This document shows, one piece after another, positions 1 through 10,825 of a stretch of 64,000 nt of DNA. Below the pieces are notes generated by a model, which did no database searches, was not told the origin of the DNA, and saw only the letters and a program-made list of their open reading frames with translations. A program made the position numbers and the translations under genes. Source of the DNA: Xenia sp. Carnegie-2017 (taxonomy: Eukaryota; Cnidaria; Anthozoa; Malacalcyonacea; Xeniidae); the NCBI RefSeq assembly GCF_021976095.1, contig NW_025813436.1, positions 6,367,307-6,431,306 of the forward strand. The letters are read 5' to 3'. Numbering within the stretch: the stretch's first letter is position 1; each line of letters opens with the position of its first letter.

Positions 1-114
1 CTTATCACCATGTGGTTTAATCTTCAATGTAGTATGTTTGAGTTCATTGAATTGTGTTGACTTTAGCAGCACCTGCAATGCATATTTGCATTTTGTTTTA
101 AGGTTTTTTCTACC

Positions 115-3100
115 ATGAACTTTTTTCTTGGTCTGTGTTACCTGACATTCATCATACCTTTGCTGGTTTCTTCCACATTACTCCTCACTGAAAATTCAAT
201 GATCTTTTCATGTTCAGGTTAGTTTTATTGAACATGCATTAAATGTTTACTGATAAAGGAGACCGAATATAGTTCAGGGTGAAAAGATTAACTTATTTAT
301 TTTTATTGTAGATTGTAAAGAATTTCAAGATGGCAATACAAACTACTCATATTTTAATACCATATATGATGAGGGAAACACACCATTTGTTTTAATTGGA
401 GTCAGGTATGCACTTGCTTCAAATTAACATCATTCAGGCGGGAATTTTTAATTTGTAGCAAGGATCACAAGGGGCACTTAGTAAATTATTGAGGAGATGG
501 TCAAAGTGGCAAAGTGGCAAAATGAATCAAATAATGATTTCAAATTTTGATAAGTGAAATTCAAAAGATTTTAGCTCATTAAGTCATGGCTAAATGACTA
601 TACAGTGGCATAGTAATGGCATATAACGTTCTCCTCCTTTCCCCCTTGTGTGTACCTTTGGTAATGATATGTTCTCTTTTTATGTCTAGAGATGGTGTGC
701 TCAACGTAACATTGGATGCACAACTCATGCATTTTATTTCCATTCCAAGTATTCCATACGATCATTACATTTGTCAACGAAATGTCGAATTGGGCAATTG
801 GCCAGTATGTTTTGTTTGATATGGTTTTTCTCATTTCTGTAAAGTTTTATTGTTTATGTTTTTATGTTGCTTTTAGCCACCATGTGGGAACATGATTAGT
901 GCAATATATCCTATTTTACATTTTGATTTAATTCTTGTTTGCGGGACAAACTCACGCAGGAGCCAAATATGCTGGAAACTTAATGTAAGTTAATAAATCT
1001 TTGCTTTAAATAAAAAAATTAGATTCATAATTATTTTTTCAAGCTATGAAACTCTAAAAGCAAGATGTTGAATGACAATTTTGAATGAATCTTGGTGTTG
1101 TGGAGGAAAGTTGATTTTCAACTCTAAATTAATCTTTCTTAGGGGACAAAAGTTGGGAGCACGTCTTCAAGCTATTCTTTCTTTAAAATTCCCCTGAGAA
1201 AATATGTCATTTCAGGTATGATAGCTGGGAGTAAGGCATAAGCCAAAGAACACTGAAACAATAATAAAAGTCCTAGATCCTAGTCTTGTGGATGGTGCAT
1301 ATGTCAATCCCACTTTACTGAATACAAACTCTCAAACAGCCACTATGAATTTTAAATGCAACCATGGAGTCTCGAAAGTAGCCTCCCTCTGAAAGTAACT
1401 GCCTGTTTTTATCACTTACTAAGAATTGCTAAAGGAAATGATTCTTTTTAGAACTTTTAAAGGCTTTACAACATTTACATATAAGTATAATGCTCATGTG
1501 TCAACACAACCACAACCGTACACAACTTTAAAAGCTTTAAAAAATATCTGTTTCGACAGCGTGGATAAAGAGTTAACCTCTAGAGTCAACTGATGCTGAA
1601 AATAGCTGCTCAAATCTAAGCCTGCCTCTCTCCCTAAAGTGTATGCCCTGTGAGGGCCCTGGTTTTGAAAGTATTCCAGGCTACCAAATGGCTACTTCCG
1701 GGACTCCATGTTATCCCAAAAACCAATGCTTGTCAATGAAAACAAATTACTCTTCTATATTTAAAAAATAAAAGATGTTTACTGTGTTTGCACAGGCTTA
1801 TGCAAACCGAGGAGACCTTCGGGAGAACTCAAGAGCAAATCAGTGCAAGCCCGAGACCGAAGGTCAAGGGTTGCACTTGCTCGAGAGTTCTCACAAATGT
1901 CTCCGAGGTTTGCATAAGCCAGTTCAAACACGAAAAACATCTTTTATTTCTTTTATAAAATAATATAATGCAAAACAGACAAACATTTTAATTTTTCCTC
2001 TAAAATGTATTCATGATCGATTTTCAAATTCTCTTTGACTGATTGATTGTTATGATTGATTTGATTGGTTGAGCTCAGATGTGTTTGACACAAGCTAATG
2101 CAAACACAGCTCTAGACCAATCAGCGCACGTGCTTCATTGTATTTATTTTATAAATTTCAATATTGAGCTCACTATATCTACTAAGTTCAACTTCCCTAA
2201 TTCTTACTGTTATCATACAGATCCGTATATATATCAAGCGTACTCGGTAAAAAACCTTCACCGAACAACATTTACCCAAACGTGGGTCTTTACCAAAGAT
2301 GGTTTACACGAAACTCGTCCAAAGGAGCTTGTACTTAGGAACACAGGTAGGATGCTTAGGAATACAGGTAGGATGCTTGTTGAACCATCAATGAGTCCAT
2401 CACTACTATGCATATTAAAACTGACATGTTTCAACACATACATTTGGATGTTATGACTTATATATCATAGAAAATAAATGGATACTAACTTTATAAAGAA
2501 TGAATCACCTTATAGAATTCCACCTTATTGTATTCATCTATGTAGATGCAGAAATTGTTTCTTTGTATGAAATTGGCAATTATGTTTATTTTTTCTTCCA
2601 CGAGACGTCCGAAGAAAATATTGATGAACTAACAAAAGTATGTGGAGAAAGTAGTTTTATATTTTTGGTTGGTTTTATAAGTTTATATAATGATGTTATT
2701 TACTCTACAGGAGACGGTATCTCGTGTTGCACGTATTTGCAAGGTAACATTATGTACACTTGTTCATCGATGTTTATTAGTTCAAAAGTGAAGATTTTTT
2801 TATGTTTTTTTTTGGGGTATATGACTTTCTTACAATCATACGTTTTATTAAACAATGTCACTCATTTGAATCAAACGTCGTATTGATCGCCTGAGTCGTT
2901 TTCAGTTAACTGTATAACTATTCCTCACTACCTGTATTTTTTGCGAAATGAAAGGTTTGACAATTTAGTTATCTTCTCTAGCTCTTCTTGTTTTCTGGTT
3001 TTCTGGTTTTCCAAGCAAATATTTTGTTAAATAGTCGTGTTCGCTTTGCGTTATGAAAAACGCCTTATGTAGTGTGTCGTGCCTTTGAAACCTCGTTCAC

Positions 3101-6100
3101 ACGGTTGCCAGTTTGGGGTTTGAAGAAATTACATGGTATTTAAACTGCGACTTTATAAACTTGATGTTGTGTTGTTCTATATTTAAGCATGACCCAGGTG
3201 GTGGTGGTGCGGCACGCTCCATACTTCTTACCTTCTCTAAAGTTAGATTGTTGTGTCCTGTACCTCGTGCAGATGGTTTTCACGATCTATACAATATCTT
3301 GGGTAAGACTAGTCTTTAGCCCTTTCTTTTCACTTAATTCGAGAGAGCTAACTTTAATTTATGCGATCTTATGATTTTTTCGAGGGGTGGTGTCCCCGAA
3401 AAGAATTATTTCATCTTACTTTATTATCTAAATTAAACTTGGACTTGTAATACTTGTGTAGTTTTTTGAAATTTCTTTAATTTCGATGCCAAAAATATGT
3501 TCATTTTAGCTACTCAAATTAATATCCTCAAGAAAGTTTCGTCAACTCCCCTGATATAGATTGTTTTTTTCGACCTTTTAGCAATACCCAATGCAAAAAA
3601 AAACGATACCGAAAAAAAATGGGAATTAATGCTTGACACTATAATTTTAGAAATGACCGCTGTAATACATGATGACAGAAAGACCTATATCTACGGTTTA
3701 TTTCGAGCTCGCATGTATGTAATTGTGTTTCATTTGTATTTATTAGTTCAATGTTACGTCTATTTGCCAACAAAGTGTTCGTTCTATTCATGGTCATGTG
3801 ATCAATGATAAGTTTTTTATCTTCTATTAAAAACGGGAAAGCTAAGTTTTTAGTTTTCTGATTTTTTAGAAATTCTGATGAGTTTGTGTTGTGTCGCTAT
3901 TTACTTTCGGACATAGACAAAGCGTTCGACAGTAAAGTGTACTATAACATTGATCCTAAGGTGCATTATAAGAAGTTCGAATTTGTTGTGGCAGACAAGC
4001 GTGATTACAGACATTTGACGGTACTTAATCGAGTTAGTCACTTTATTGATGTTTAACATTTAAATTTATATAATATTCTTTCTTCTAGTGTGATAGTTCA
4101 CTTGTAGAACCTAAACTTACCGCGCAAGAATATAAAGACTACAGAATGCGTTTAATTCATGCATCAGTCATTCGTCCTGTTGACGAAGAAGCTCTGATAT
4201 TACGTCGCCATAGGAGGTGAGCTTTAGTTTTTCTGCTCTCTTTATTTGTATTCTAGCTGAATGAGGAGAACAGGTTTCACTATTTATATTGTGTTTTAGA
4301 TTCTTTACACTTCTTGCTGAATCAGTGGTTATTGCTGACGTATCTTATCATGTGTTACGACTATTTGGTAAGATTAAATATGTTCTTTGTGTTACGATAA
4401 TAGTGAACTATAGAACATGTAGATTTATTTTCATTTTTGTGTTAAACTTAGATTCCAACCTCTTGTTTGAAATTTTTGTAAATTCCACTGGTGTTGTTTC
4501 GATATCTGCCAGAAAAATTAATAAGGTAAGATTTCATGTCGATTCTCATCGCGATGTTTTGCAATGATTATCATTTGATAAACCCCCTCTAAGATGTCGT
4601 ATTGTTCAATTCATCTAGGATCATCTTATTATTAAAGATATAAAGTTAATAAAGGTAAAGTTTTTTATACTCGTCATTCATTGCCACTCATTAATCAAGT
4701 TTGAGCAAGTCTCGTATTTCTTTTATGCAGTACAACCAGAGCTCTTCAAGAGTTGTCACACCACCTGCAACACCAACAATATCTGCAACAACGACAATAC
4801 CTACTACACCAACAACATCTGCAACAGCGACAATACCTACAACACGAACAACATCTGCAACAACGACAATACCTACAGCACCAACAACATCTGCAACACC
4901 GACAACACCAACAACTCTGTCTTCTTCACAGCCCCCAACTACTATCATTCCAGCTAATAAAACATCAACAGTAAGCAGTAATCTAACATTGAATACAAAC
5001 ACGTCAGTCACTAAATTGAATTCGACAATTGAGAAACGTGAGTCAGAGCGATCCAACTTAAACCTGACTTCAACTCATACAACAGTGGTAGAAAGAACAT
5101 CTACAGACTCACAGGAAATGTTCACGTCGCGGGTTAGTAACGGTAATCTTGTTGAAGTTGGTAAAAGAGTAATTTATAGTCGTCAACATGGATTATATCT
5201 AAACACATGTACAACGGTGAATCAATCCATCGCGGTCTTTGTAATTAAGAGAAGCACTTTCAAACAATAAATTACCAATAATCGTCACTTTTCTCGAGAT
5301 CCAATCTTGTTGTTCAATTTACTTCTTTAGTAATGAATGTATAGTATGTTTAATGACTGCAGATGTTGAGCTCAACTCCTGAGTTGTTAGCTGCAACATA
5401 ATGAACTGGATTGAACTCAAAATGACAATGTAAAAGAAATCTATGATGAATGTTCTCTGAGAGCTGATTTGGAGGGGGGAGGGAGGTTTGTGGAGGAATA
5501 ACATAGAATTAATTAAATGTGCTTTTTTGTTGGTTAAAGGAAACGATTGTTGTTGCAACAGAGAAAAAGCTAGTATTTGTCCCGATTGCATCTTGTACAT
5601 CGTTAAAAACATGTCGGTTAGTTTATTCCTTCTTTATAGCCGTGGAACATACGTCGATAGTCTGATGATTCGTTTGATTTTTTGTTTTGTAGGGAATGTA
5701 TATCCGTCACGAATCCGTACTGTGCGTGGCACAGTGGAACTTGTATTCAACTTAATTCTACTTCTAAAAGGTGCTTTTCAAAAAGACTAATATTTTACAA
5801 AGTGACATTTGTTCAAAGTTATTCGTTGATCTGTTTTAGGCCTTATCTCCAGGACCTTGAAAATGGCGACTATTCTAAAATATGCCCGCAAAGTAAATAT
5901 GATGTGTTTCGACTGATTATCATACCCCGTGTTTCATGGCAGTAAAGTATTTGTTGTTACGTGTTATAGTTCCAGTTTCCTGTGTTGTGAGCTTAGAAAG
6001 CAAGATCGTGGTAAATGAAGAGGTAATCTTACGTTGTTCCTTATCTGGACTACCTACACCAAAAATCTCATCGTGGTTCAAAGATGAAACTGTGGTTGAT

Positions 6101-8005
6101 AATAATACGGTTACGGTGAATGATCAAATGCTCACGATAAAAAGCTACTCATTGAAGAGCTCTGGAAAGTATATGTGTCAAGTGACTAATGATGTGACGT
6201 CATACAACTGTTCATTGACGCTCTTTGGTATGGTTAAATTGTTGTATTGTCAAGATTTTTTGTTGTGAGACTGAGCTCAAAGGAATTACTTCTTTTAAGG
6301 CTCGCTTCCAAAAGTACATTGTAAATGGGATAATGTAAAAGGCAACTTCAACTTATCCTGTAATGTCACTGGTTATCCTCTACCCACGTTTATTTTACTT
6401 AAGTCTGGAGAACGCCATGAAATACTCCATATGATGTCAGAAATAGAAATGAAAGAAAATATCGAGTATAGTTTCATAGCCTACAATGCTTTTGGTGATG
6501 ATGTTACTGGTGTATACAAAAGTATGTTTTCATCTTCGGTTTTCTTAGTGTAATAATCATCTGTTTAAGCTAAATGAAGCTTACTCGTGTCTATTGTTTT
6601 ATAGTTATTTCAACGACTTTAAAGTTCAATTTAGTTGAAGAAAAATGGCATGATGATCTCAAGAAATCCAGCAGTAAAAGATTCATTGACCTGAACATTA
6701 AGGTCTTGCAAGGAGTAAGTTATTTTCATCGTGAGCTCAGAGCTCTGTAAGTTTTGACTGGGAAAAACATCGTTGGTGGAAAAAATCATTGTGGTAATTT
6801 CTGTTTCACTGAGAACTGTATTGATACCATTTTATAACCATGGCTTCAGATTCGTCTCTTACTTTTTGTTTTAATTTTTACTACAGTTTATTAAGTCGGC
6901 TATATTTTGTGATTTTAAAATTTCCGATATCTATACTTCAGATTCGGGAACTTTATAAGCGTTTTCCTCTCTTTCAAGACGCAAGTGCTACTTTCAGGTG
7001 TGTCTTTTTCGTTCAGATGGTCTTGAATTGTTTATGTAACGTATATTTGAGCTATGTTTTTGTCATAGTGAGGGCAGTGTCATAGCAACTGTAGTGCTAA
7101 GTGGTTTAATTACACCTGACTCAGATGAAAGGAATTTAAAGAGTCTCCTTGATATGGTTATTAAGAACAAAGGAAGACTTGGTGACTTACTCATAGGTCC
7201 TTCTGACGCAGCATTAAATGGAACATTATGTAAGAAAAACATTTCTTTATTATAACATAAATCAATATCAATGCAATAGAGTTAGTTACTTATATTTAGT
7301 TAAATACTTTGACTGATCTGTTTTTCATAAAAGAAAAAACCCCCGTTATTTCAAGTTCATGTCATGACGGACAAGAACGCGTTTTTATTGTCAAGATAAT
7401 GCTCTGTTATTCACAATACGCTACATATGGATTTCTTTTATGATTTACAGATCAGCAAAGTACGCATGCTCCTTCAAGACCCCAAACAGTTACTTCTGAA
7501 ACAACTAGCTCACGGAGCCCAGTCACATCTACTCTACCATCCACAAATGTACCCACATACAATTCAACTTTACATATTGAAGCAGTAGGGACCAAAACAG
7601 GTACTGTTCACAAAATTTGTTTGTTGAATGATGAAATCTTACGATCTTGTGATTTCTTTTTTAGTATATATGCATTCGTCCTCATCCGGTGTCCCGCTGT
7701 GGCTATTGATCGTTTTACTATGCGTCACCGCACTTCTCCTTTTATTTCTTGGTTGTTTTTGTGGTGCTCGGGGTTATTATCGCTGTGCGCTCTACCAAAT
7801 ACAACGGAAAAATACGAAGGAGTCTTCATCTTCCGACGAAGAAGTTGCCATGGACGTGATGTCGCGTTCAGAAAAGGTGAGGGAAAGCGAATGTAAACTA
7901 CTGAAAAAAGATGAACGAAAGAAAGTAAAAATGCCAAAAAGATGTCTACAAATGAAAGCGATGATATTTCCAACAGTGGATCCAAACATGGGTCCATTGA
8001 AATAA
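115..8005 (+). CDS. Transmembrane semaphorin-like receptor (Sema-PSI-Ig-Ig-SEA-TM)
   Basis: Semaphorins are ligands or receptors for plexins at the cell surface. I model 26 exons: 115-217, 312-405, 690-804, 877-984, 1143-1215, 2221-2346, 2546-2637, 2711-2743, 3188-3302, 3582-3714, 3870-4020, 4089-4216, 4300-4367, 4452-4525, 4619-4654, 4731-5216, 5564-5616, 5693-5770, 5840-5892, 5970-6227, 6300-6521, 6605-6714, 6942-6997, 7069-7229, 7451-7600, 7665-8005. They total 1138 codons in one frame. The ATG at 115 opens a hydrophobic signal peptide. Sema hallmarks seen are LILVCGTNS, EIGNYVYFFFHET, VSRVARICKHDPGG and LLCPVPR. A PSI module follows (TCRECISVTNPYCAW), then an Ig domain (about residues 707-792, CSLSG...YMCQV), a second Ig-like segment (793-866), a SEA-like domain (867-975), a Ser/Thr stalk and a membrane helix (about 1036-1057). 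The tail is short, acidic then basic. Exon 16 adds a long Thr/Pro-rich insert within the last sema blade. The family call is firm; exact junctions around 5142-5564 and the final exon (a good donor lies at 7876) are less so. Confidence 0.85.
1767..1949. mobile_element. Foldback (MITE-like) element in a semaphorin intron
   Basis: Two arms of about 85-90 bp form a near-perfect hairpin. The left arm begins AATAAAAGATGTTT and carries GGCTTATGCAAACCGAGGAG; the right arm carries the reverse complement. There is no coding capacity. A related decayed stretch with GCTAATGCAAACAC and ACCAATCAGCGC follows at about 2092-2135 in the same intron. I could not identify a clear target-site duplication, so the superfamily is unknown. 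Confidence 0.6.
2335..2376 (+). repeat. 21-bp tandem duplication carrying two splice donors
   Basis: Two nearly identical 21-bp units (TTAGGAACACAGGTAGGATG then TTAGGAATACAGGTAGGATG, each plus C) each contain ACAG/GTAGGA. The exon may end at 2346 or 2367. Both choices keep the frame and differ by seven codons without a stop. Confidence 0.7.
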
Positions 8006-8717
8006 AACAAATTTCCAATGGAGAAGTTGGAAGACCACATTCAGATCATAGTCTATGCTGATGATTTGTTCGCTTTTTCAATTGGTTGGTGGTGCAACTG
8101 ATTCATATTTAAGATCAAAGTAGAAGAGAAGAAGTTTTGTTTACTCTGACAGTTCTTCCTCGCTACTCTTCCCATACTATTTTGGGGAACAAGATCACTT
8201 TTTCAAAGCAAAGTGAGCAGGAAGGGATATAAAAGTTTTTGGAGAATTTCAATTTAGGGAGCATTATTTGAACCAGAAGAAACAATTGGAAGAAATGACA
8301 TGTTGCTGGTCTACATGTCAATGCAGGAGCATGTCGTTACTAGGTATGACGTGCCGCTTGTTTAGATTAATTATGTATCAAGACTGTCAAAATATATTTA
8401 CGTCAAGTATCTTTTTAGTTTATTTAAAGTCTCTTGCGATAGTTAGGTAAGAAATTATCAGATTATTGCAAAAAGAGAAATCAAAATATAGATAGCTACT
8501 TTTAACGACCATATGATATTAAGTAACAGCTAAATTTAAATGTAACTTTACTTACTTAGAAATATAAATTGAATTTTTTTATGCTTATTCGAAAAATTAT
8601 GGTGTCGTTATGTGTTATAGGTGGTTATAGATTCTTGTCTTAACCATGTTCTTGACGTCTGTTCTTCACGCTCCAGCATTTATATGTATATTGAGCTCAC
8701 TGACTTACATATCAAAT
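8006..8717. other. Intergenic: semaphorin 3' end to AAGAB
   Basis: No supported gene. An AATAAA overlaps the semaphorin stop codon (TTGAAATAAAAC at about 7998-8009) and could serve as its poly(A) signal. The ORF at 8268-8450 has no recognisable similarity and lacks a convincing context. Confidence 0.5.
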
Positions 8718-10357
8718 ATGGCGGAAAGATGTGCAGGAAATAGTGAAATCGACAATTATGCATTGGTGATTAACTGTAGTAAATGTTTATCTCCTAATAG
8801 TCTGATAGCTCGTAAGTAGATTTTAAACTTTGGTCTTCAATTATAAAAAATAATATTTAGCTTTGGACCGAAACTTGAGTAATAACACAGTTCTCATTGA
8901 GTGCCCTGTCAGTGTGAGTCGCAGTGTCAGTAAATGTATGTTTCTTGAACTGGAAGTAAGTAAGGGGTAAATGGTTACATCTTTACTCTTGGCCTATTTA
9001 TTAAATTTGTCTGCAGATTTTCACGGGTGTTTATCTAACACTCCCCTGTTCTAGTAAACACAAACACACAATGGCAAAAACTCATATATTTATTAGAAAT
9101 AACAAAAGACCATTTCAAAATTTTGAAGCAAAACCATGACGTAATTTGCTATTCCTGGACGATTGACAACAAGTATTATGATGCCAATATTAATTTCATT
9201 GTGGCAGAAGCACATGAAGATAGTTTTTCCTACTTCAAAAAGTTTCAAATTGCAGCCATCCTCATTATATTTGATATAATTCCGGTTTGTGAAAAGTATC
9301 TGAATATGAGTTTGTGTAAAGTTAAATTAATTTCTCACATATTTTATTTTTACTATTAATATATATATTTAAATATAGGATTCATTTGAGACTGTGAAGA
9401 AATTACTACCTGGTTTAGATGCATTGGAAGTTTCTGTCTTGCTTTTGATTGGCTCAAAATCTGAACACGAGAAAGATTCATGTGAGGCATTTGATTAAAA
9501 AGTCATATTCCATAGATGTAGTCAAATAATTTCCATTGAATTGTTTTAGCATTGTTAACTAACATCCTGAAACTTTCTGTGAAATGTTCTTTTGAATTCA
9601 TTGATTTAAATGAGGAAGTCAGTGAAGAAGGTATTGGGTTCACTTTGAATGGAATTGTATGTTGTTAGTTCTTAAACTGAAATAAATTGTTTTTTGTGAA
9701 CATCAGAGGATGATTTTCCTGATACTATTGGAATTGCACGCATTTCCCAGGCTCTAGAGGCAACCGATTGGCCAAATCTTCATATAAAAGGTATGTTTTA
9801 CTGAATAGAGAATGTTTCGTATGTATTACAGTCATGAGTATTGACATCATCTAGATTATTTTTAAGGAATGACTTGTAAAAAACAAGTAGCAACGAACAA
9901 ACAAGAGACAAAAGATGGCGAAAACAAGGAAATAAATGAAATTAGCAACACTACCTCACACGAAGAATTAAATTCTTTTTGTGGCATTCTTGATGGTATT
10001 GAAGATGATGTGAATCTTGATAGTGATATTCCATTTGATAAATTATTCTCACAAATGAAAATTATGAAAGGTAAAAACTTCATTGATTAATTCTTTCCTG
10101 AAGTCATTGAATTGAGAAATGCTTTCATTTGAATTTTATAGAAAAAGCTGAAAAACTTCCGCACTTACAGCGCAAAGCTTATGCTGAGCAGGTAATGACT
10201 TCAAATTGTTTTGAGCTTAAGGGAAGTGAATATTTTAATTTATTGGAATATGTCATATCAAAAGTGATGCTTTCTGGCACATTTTAAGGTTGCTGTAGCA
10301 TTTTGGAAAGCAATAGGTGGTGATGATGATGAAATTGAAGATCTAGACTGTAGATAA
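8718..10357 (+). CDS. AAGAB: Alpha- and gamma-adaptin-binding protein p34
   Basis: AAGAB is a cytosolic chaperone that binds AP-1 and AP-2 adaptor subunits and helps assemble clathrin adaptors. Exons: 8718-8811, 9055-9284, 9379-9481, 9550-9630, 9707-9790, 9867-10070, 10142-10191, 10289-10357. These give 304 residues, close to the roughly 315 of the human protein. Family signatures are YSWTIDNKYYDANIN, DDFPDTIGIARISQAL, the FDKLFSQMKIMK segment and the C-terminal LPHLQRKAYAEQVAVAFWKA followed by IGGDDDEIE. The N-terminal junction is the weak point. A possible extra exon at 8861-8955 has splice sites, but including it breaks the frame into the WTIDNKYY exon, so I left it out. An AATAAA lies at about 10527. 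Confidence 0.9.
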
Positions 10358-10825
10358 AAATTACTTCACTTTGTGGTACACAGATTGAAGAGGAAAGGAG
10401 GCATGGAAATTAATAATGTATGAAGATACGTATGTAGTCACCTAGTTAAGATGCAACTCAAGATACTATTGTGATTTGCAGCTGGGCTTTACAGTATTTA
10501 ATCACCATTCACAACTACACTAACAATAAATTGAAATACAATACTTCTTCATTGTTTGAATATAAATCTTGCCACAAAAACAATGCAAATCAGTGCATCT
10601 TAACATTTTCATCATGAAAGGTTATTATATTCCTGTTCAAAACACAAAGATATTTTATTGCATTTTGCATCTATCTATTTTGTGCTGGACCTATGAATTC
10701 AAATGCTATTAATATCTATACAGATGTTCCTTTAGCAATGTAGTGCAATAGTGTGAAACTTTTTAGAAATATTACAATGATCATAGTCTTGGAATGTTAC
10801 ATAAATTATTCACATTCCAGAAAAA
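10358..10825. other. Convergent intergenic region AAGAB / ARNT
   Basis: The 3' ends of two convergent genes share about 470 bp. AATAAA occurs on the plus strand near 10527 and TTTATT (AATAAA on the minus strand) near 10654. I see nothing else. Confidence 0.6.

Noticed and set aside
4691-5056. Minus-strand 121-codon Val/Gly-rich ORF
   Set aside because: Antisense of the Thr/Pro-rich semaphorin exon.
8861-8955. Extra AAGAB exon
   Set aside because: Has AG and GT borders, but including it puts the WTIDNKYY exon out of frame; skipping it keeps all phases.
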